From Glycine soja (taxonomy: Eukaryota > Streptophyta > Magnoliopsida > Fabales > Fabaceae): a DNA stretch of 64,000 nucleotides. This document shows, piece after piece, positions 58,521-64,000 of the stretch. The DNA lies in NCBI RefSeq assembly GCF_004193775.1, contig NC_041016.1, positions 38,734,547-38,798,546 of the forward strand, in the 5' to 3' direction. The translations under genes and the position numbers were made by a program. The notes below the pieces were generated by a model that was not told the DNA's origin, searched no databases, and saw only the letters and a program-made list of their open reading frames with translations. Position 1 is the stretch's first letter. Each line of letters begins with the position of its first letter.

Positions 58521-59644
58521 TGATCGAGGCCATACCCGAATCAAATAAACATGAAAATGCAGTAACTAGGAAGTGATCCTAGGTCGTTTCCCAACGAGCA
58601 GTGACAAACCAAATGTTCATAATATACTTGCAGTAACTGTAACGATTGAGGGGGTTTGTTTGTTTTGAGATTAAAGAACAGAACAAGTAAACTGGAATAC
58701 GAAACTACTAATATTAAAACAGGTTGTTTCCTCTGATTTAGAAGCCATTCTCTTATCCTGGGTTATGGAGAATTCGTCCCTAACAGTCAACCACTTAATC
58801 CAACCCTATTTCAATTTACTAAGCGAAAATCAACTTAGGGTTTTCAATACGTGATTAGGCACCACATACACCAGTTAGCCCTTCATCTATTAAGCATGAA
58901 CGCAAGTTAGGCTCAGAGGCAATTAATCGAACACGAAGCGTGCACTGATTAATATTCACGAATTTTGGATACTGGTGAAGGGAGAACTGCCAGGAAACCA
59001 CATTACAAGCGAAACCTCAAAGAAAGTTGGGCTTCGTCCTCAAAAGGAAACTACACCAGAAAATCTAGCCTTCCATGGATTCAAACAGAAAACGCAAATG
59101 AAACATGAACAGAATCGTAAATGAACAGAAATGTAAATGGAATAGAAACGTAAATGAGAGTAGAAGAAGAAGCAAGAACAAAATTGTAATTAGAAGCAGA
59201 AAACATAAAATTGCATTACGTGAACAGTAGCATCAAAGCAGAAAACGAAAACCCTAAAACAAAAGCTCTGAATAATGAATAGCATAACAGAATAGCCTTA
59301 CACAAATCCCAAGGCTGCTATTTAAAAAGAGTCACTCAAAGTCACTGGGCCCTATTACAATACTCTGGCCCAAAACGAAATAAACACTGAACAACATAAA
59401 ATAAAATTGCGAAATTTCCGAATTAACTAAGGTAAGCGCTGCTTAATTTGCCCTCTTCAAGTCCATAACCAAAATCCGGATTAAGCCCAATGTTTCATTA
59501 ATTCCTGAAATTAGATTAAAAACATCAAATTAGCTAAATGAGCCCAAATAATAAAACTGCCTGATTAATTGACAATTAAGATCAATCAGTAATTAAAATG
59601 GTGCAAAAAGGGTTTAGAAAATAGAAGAAAATGATGGCACATCA
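58521..59644 (-). mobile_element. Athila-type solo LTR
   Basis: Minus-strand ends are TGATGTGCCATC...GCCTCGATCA. CAGCGT lies at 58510-58515 and overlaps the right end at 59643-59648, consistent with a target duplication of about 5 bp. Five extra bases (AAATT), normally found between this LTR and its PBS, remain on the left side. A TTTAAATAG TATA-like box is on the minus strand near 59320. Confidence 0.8.
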
Positions 59645-59649
59645 GCGTT

Positions 59650-60277
59650 CGCTTACTCGAACCCCCCTCAGGGTATATTAGGCATCCAATATTTACTTTA
59701 AAGACACAACAGTAATAATTACTGGGAATTTAAAGGATACTGGGTTGCCTTGCAGCGACGCTTTCCGTTTGTCCAGAGCTGGGCCAAGGACGACGATCTA
59801 TCGGTCGTGACCCTAGCCTCTGCTTGCATCCATCCCTAAGTACCTGAAAGTAGGAAACGGCATTGCGCGGCAAACTGTGGTCGCGTTACCATTTTACCTT
59901 GATTGGTTTCTGCCTTTAGCTTCGTCCTAACATCTGACCACTGCCTAAGACGATTCTGCCCCCTGTTATCACCAAATATGCATGTGTATGCGTATGCATG
60001 AGGGTTTTCAAATGCAACAATCTTCTTAGTGAAAGCTGGTTAGGTTCAGTTTTAATTAAGCGCTTGGGGCACCCCATGAACTGAGCGAAAAGGCTCAGGT
60101 TATCACAAACTGCACATGGTTTAAAACCAAAGCGAGGACTGAAGCCTCAAGCCCATATTCTCTTCTTTTAAAGAACTGTGACGAGAAAATTATAGCGGAC
60201 AGGAATCCTTGGGGGAAACCAAGAAGAACACACAAAAATAAAAGAACATGCAGTGATTTCCTCAATTGCCCCAGATC
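59650..60277 (-). other. 3' spacer of the Tat/Ogre pol element
   Basis: No ORF is seen. A degenerate copy of the post-ORF hairpin motif lies at about 59743-59775 on the minus strand (AGGCAACCCAGT end). The rest is unrecognised. Confidence 0.5.
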
Positions 60278-63200
60278 TTAAGCGTAGTATCGCTTGACAA
60301 CATCGGAGTTCACGGGTGAGGGTAGCTCCTCGCCATCCATGTTGGTGAGCACCAGAGCCCCTCCAGAAAAAGCCCTTTTTACAACGAAAGGCCCTTCGTA
60401 GTTCGGGGCCCACTTCCCTCAATTGTCTTTAACAGCGTGGGATATCTTTTTCAGCACAAGGTCCCCCTCATTGAACTTGTGGGGGCGCACCTTCTTGTCG
60501 AACGCGTTCTTTATCCTTTGTTGATATAGGTGCCCATGGCTCATGGCCGTCAAATGCTTACCTTCAATAAGGTTGAGTTGGTCGTAGCGTGTTTGAGCCC
60601 ACTCTGATTCTTCTAGGCCCGATTCCGCTAGTATCCTCTGGGAAGGGACCTCTACCTCAAATGGGAGTACCGCTTCCATCCCATAAACCATGGAGTACGG
60701 TGTTGCCCCAATAGAAGTTCGTACCGAGGTTCGATATCCATGCAGGGCAAAAGGCAACATCTCATGCTAATCTTTGTACGACACTGTCATCTTCTGAATA
60801 ATTTTCTTAATATTTTTATTTGCAGCCTCCACAGCTCTGTTCATCTTCGGCCGGTAGGGGGTGGAGTTATGATGCTGGATTTTGAAATCCTCGCACATTT
60901 CCTGCATCATTTTGTTATTCAGATTGGTGCCATTGCCAGTAATGATTTTCCTAGGGAGTCCGTATCGACAAATCAGTTCTCTCTTTATGAATCTGACCAC
61001 CATGCTCCTCGTGACATTGGTATAGGAAGCCGCTTCGACCCATTTGGTGAAATAATCTATTGCCACGAGAATGAAGCGATGACCGTTCGAAGACTTGGGT
61101 TCGATGGCCCCTATGACATCTATCCCCCATATGGAAAAAGGCCAAGGGGCAGACATGACATTCAGAGGATGTGGCGGAACATTGACATTCTCTGCGAATG
61201 CTTGACATTTATGGCATCTCCTTACATGGGAGCAACAGTCGCTTTCCATAGTAAGCCAGTAATAACCTGCTCTAAGGATCTTCCTGGCCATAGCATGCCC
61301 ATTGGCATGTGTCCCAAATGAACCCTCATGGACTTCCTCAATCATGTAGTTCGCCTCTTTGGCATCTACGCATCGCAGGAGGGTCATGTCATGGTTTTGT
61401 TTGTACAGGACGGTACCACTCACAAAGAAACTAGTAGCCAATCTCCTTAACGTTCTTTTGTCATTGTCAGAAATCCCTGGTGGATATTCTTTGTTCTCGA
61501 CATACTGTTTGATGTCGAAATACCACGGTTTCCCATCTCACTCTTCCTCTATCACATAACAATGTGTCGGCTTGCCCCGAGATCTAAATTCAATGTACGA
61601 CAGATCCCCGTGTAGGGCAAGTTGAAATATGGATGCCAAGGTGGCCAATGCATCGACCATTTGGTTCTCTTCTCGAGGTATGTGGTGGAAAGAAATGTCG
61701 TCAAAGAATTCGGCTAACTTCAAGATATAAGTTTGATAGAGTATCAACTTTTGATCCCTAGTTTCCCATTCTCCTTTCAACTGACGTATTACTAAAGCCG
61801 AGTCTCCATACACTTTGAGTAGCTTTACATCAAAATCAATGGCAGCTTGAATCCCAAGGGCGCACGCTTCATATTCGGCCATATTGTTGGTACAATCGAA
61901 ACCTAGCCTGGCTGTGAAAGGGATACATTGATCATCTAGGGATACAAGGATTGCCCCTACTCCATGGCCCAAAGCATTAGATGCCCCATCGAAACAAACA
62001 ATCCATTTGTCTATATCCTCGTGCGTCCGCTTCTCTTCGAATAGGGCCATGATGTCTTCATCCGGGAACTCGGGGTGCATCGGCCAATAATCTTGGAGGG
62101 GTTGTTGGGCCAAGTAATCTGCCAAGGCGCTTCCTTTTATCGCCTTTTGGGTGACGTACACAATATCAAATTCAGATAGTAGTACCTGCCACCTAGCGAT
62201 TCGTCCTGTGAGGGCCGGTTTCTCAAAGATGTATTTCACGGGATCCATTTTGGAAATAAGCCAAGTGGTATGATTGAGCATGTACTGCCTAAGATGATGT
62301 GGCGCCCATACCAAGGCGCAACACGCCCTTTCCAACATCGAGTAATTCATCTCACATGCGGTAAACTTCTTGCTTAAATAGTAAATGGCTTGTTCCTTCT
62401 TCCCAGAGTCATCGTGCTGACCCAACACGCACCCCATAGACTTGTCTAACACAGTCATGTATAGGAAAAAAGGTCTTCCTCTTACAGGTGGCATGAGCAC
62501 CGAGGGATTCGCGAGGCTCTGTTTGATTTTTTCGAAGGCCTCTTGGCAGTCGCTATTCCACAGGACCACCTGGTTTTTACGCAATAGCTTGAAGATGGGC
62601 TCGCAGGTAGGGGTGAGTTGCGAGATAAATCTCACGATGTAATTCAACCTGCCCAGGAAACCTCGAACCTGCTTCTCCGTGCGTGGCTCAGGCATTTCAA
62701 GAATGGCCTTCACTTTCTCGGGATCTATCTCTATCCCTTTCTGGCTCACGATAAAACCCAACAACTTTCCCGACTTTACCCCAAAGGTGCACTTGGCGGG
62801 GTTTAGTTTCAGTTGGTATTTCCACAGCCTTCTAAACAGCTTACGCAGATTGACGAGGTGTTCATCCTCGGTCCGAGATTTGGCAATCATGTCATCTACA
62901 TAGACTTCTATCTCTTTATGCATCATGTCGTGGAATAAAGCTACCATGGCACGTTGATAGGTTGCCCCAGCATTTTTTAGCCCGAAGGCCATCACTTTGT
63001 AGCAGAATGTTCCCCATAGGGTGACGAAGGTGGTCTTCTCTACATCTTCGGGTGCCATTTTAATCTAGTTATACCCTGAGAAACCATCCATGAATGAGAA
63101 AAGGGCGAACTTAGCCGTATTATCTACTAGTATATCAATGTGTGGAAAGGGGAAATTGTCCTTAGAACTGGCTCGGTTTAAATCCCCATAGTCTACACAC

Positions 63201-63724
63201 ATTTGCACTTTGCCATCCTTTTTTGGGATAGGGACAATGTTGGCTACCCACTCCGGGTATCGAGCCACAGCCAAGAAACCCGCATCGAACTGCTTTCTCA
63301 CTTCTTTAATTTTCAAAGACATTTCGGGTCTCATCCTTCATAATTTTTGCTTAACCGGGGAAGACAGGGATTCAATGGCAACCTATGCTGCACAATGCCG
63401 AGGTCCAGACCTGGCATGTCTTGGTACGACCATGCGAAGATGTCTTGATATTCTTCAAGAAGGGTTACCAAACCTTGGCGGATAGGTGTGGTCATACCGG
63501 TTCCTACTTTCACTTCTTTCTTTCCCTCTCCGATCTCTAAGTCTATCAGTTCAGTTTCCTCTTGGTGAGACTTCATTTCGTGTTCTTCCTGAGCAATCAA
63601 TCTCTCCAACTCTGGTGAAATGACGTCCTCTTCCTCTTCTTCGTTTATTGTTTGACTTACTTCTCGGTCAAAATCGATTATCAAACCCTCGTTGTTAGAA
63701 TCCTCAAAGGATCGATCCTCACAT
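60278..63724 (-). pseudogene. Tat/Ogre-type pol: RT, RNase H, integrase
   Basis: From right to left on the minus strand: linker with FAWSYQDMPGLD (about 63450-63400); RT with PEWVANIVPIPKKDGK, MCVDYGDLN, FSFMDGFSGY and YVDDMIAKS (63290-62860); RNase H with FDGASN, MAEYEACALG, YGDSALV and a late Asp (62010-61620); integrase with HHCC zinc residues (about 61365-61220), GIDVIG, then ITGNGTN where the second catalytic Asp is Gly; and a C-terminal GDLVLKK. The frame ends at TAA 60278-60280. In-frame stops at 63062-63064, 61538-61540, 60767-60769 and 60419-60421, a stop plus a 1-nt loss near 63338-63360, and the Asp loss make it inactive. Spacing between domains is normal for the clade. Confidence 0.92.
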
Positions 63725-63868
63725 CTATACCATTCAAGACAAAAAACAAAAACATGCAAAATGATATGAGAAAAGGTGGAATCGCAAGAACAGATGAAAC
63801 AAGATCTCTTTGTTATTTAATAAGGTAGGTTTCACAAAACAAAAGAGAAAGGAATCTATAGCCTCCAA
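63725..63868 (-). other. Probable Ogre-type intron or inter-ORF spacer
   Basis: Between the stop of the upstream ORF (63869-63871) and the pol frame there is T-rich sequence ending in a good 3' splice site. On the minus strand this is a long T tract then GGTATAG, with the junction at 63725/63724. Ogre elements are known to carry a spliced intron between their gag/protease region and RT. A donor was not pinned down here. Confidence 0.5.
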
Positions 63869-64000
63869 TTACATTGAATCTGTGGTATAGACTTCCGACT
63901 GGATCATCACGTGCCAGTTCCCCACTTGGAAATTGAGATGGCACGGTCGCACGAAACTTGGTGGATCTTGTGGAGCCTCTTCTCCTATTGCCGCCACCTC
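63869..64000 (-). CDS. C-terminal end of the upstream Tat/Ogre ORF (partial)
   Basis: Forty-four open codons run in from beyond the window and stop at TAA 63869-63871. They include AIGEEAPQDPPSFVRPC and a VGNWHVMIQS-like tail. The pattern LxNWxV followed by a stop is what I recall from the end of the gag-protease ORF of soybean Ogre-like elements. Identity rests on this tail and on its position before pol. Confidence 0.55.
   Translation of the reverse strand, partial: EVAAIGEEAPQDPPSFVRPCHLNFQVGNWHVMIQSEVYTTDSM

Noticed and set aside
56129..59644. The two Athila LTRs as the ends of one element
   Set aside because: Both have the same orientation, but the PBS lies below the lower copy, making that copy a 5' LTR. 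The upper copy has its own flanking CAGCGT and cannot be its 3' LTR.

Overview
This window is plant nuclear DNA, most likely from soybean or a close Glycine relative. The organism call is inference: it rests on intron-rich gene structure, AT-rich spacers, tRNA-primed LTR retrotransposons, and repeat words I associate with soybean LTRs (GCTAAGCG, GCCCAGGCGAG, GTAATCGATTAC). One host gene is present. Almost everything to its right is nested retrotransposon sequence, as in a pericentromeric or repeat-rich arm region.

Layout. 1-4300: the 5' half of a FORGETTER1/Strawberry-notch type gene on the minus strand (five exons, running off the left edge). A Copia remnant and two small tandem repeats lie in its 2.5-kb first intron, and two G-boxes lie in its promoter. 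5085-8660: a foldback (inverted-repeat) element split by a 3,050-bp solo LTR with a CTTTT target duplication. 8731-16570: a mosaic of decayed LTRs and fragments. 16573-28212: a non-autonomous Athila-type Gypsy element on the plus strand. It has LTRs, a PBS, a broken gag-protease, no reverse transcriptase or integrase, and an extra plant-transposon ORF. A Copia solo LTR sits inside its protease (target duplication AGGAT). The element itself sits in the 3' end of a SIRE/Maximus-like Copia element whose 3' LTR is 29303-30345.

30492-46499: a 16-kb, comparatively young, non-autonomous Tat/Ogre-type Gypsy element on the minus strand (target duplication GGTAC, LTRs about 98% alike by eye). It carries a degenerate gag, a degenerate plant-transposon ORF with a triplicated 183-bp segment, a 2-kb 123-bp minisatellite and another Copia solo LTR (target duplication TCCTA). 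It is inserted in an older relative that resumes at 46505-49466. 49467-54479: microsatellites, two more Tat LTR fragments and a Copia RT remnant. 54480-59644: the 5' part of an Athila element (LTR, tRNA-Asp PBS, gag) and a separate solo LTR of the same family. 59650-64000: the pol half of a Tat/Ogre element on the minus strand (integrase, RNase H, RT, and the end of the upstream ORF beyond an apparent intron), killed by stops, a frameshift and a lost integrase aspartate.

How the parts relate. The two largest elements lack pol, so both must have moved using enzymes made by relatives such as the Ogre-type pol at the right edge. Three cross-family patterns stand out. Arrays of short palindromic words lie directly upstream of the TATA box in five LTR types. 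A hairpin motif downstream of an ORF is shared by the Athila-like and Tat elements, with apparent compensatory base changes. A strong splice-donor sequence is embedded in Tat LTRs downstream of the TATA box.
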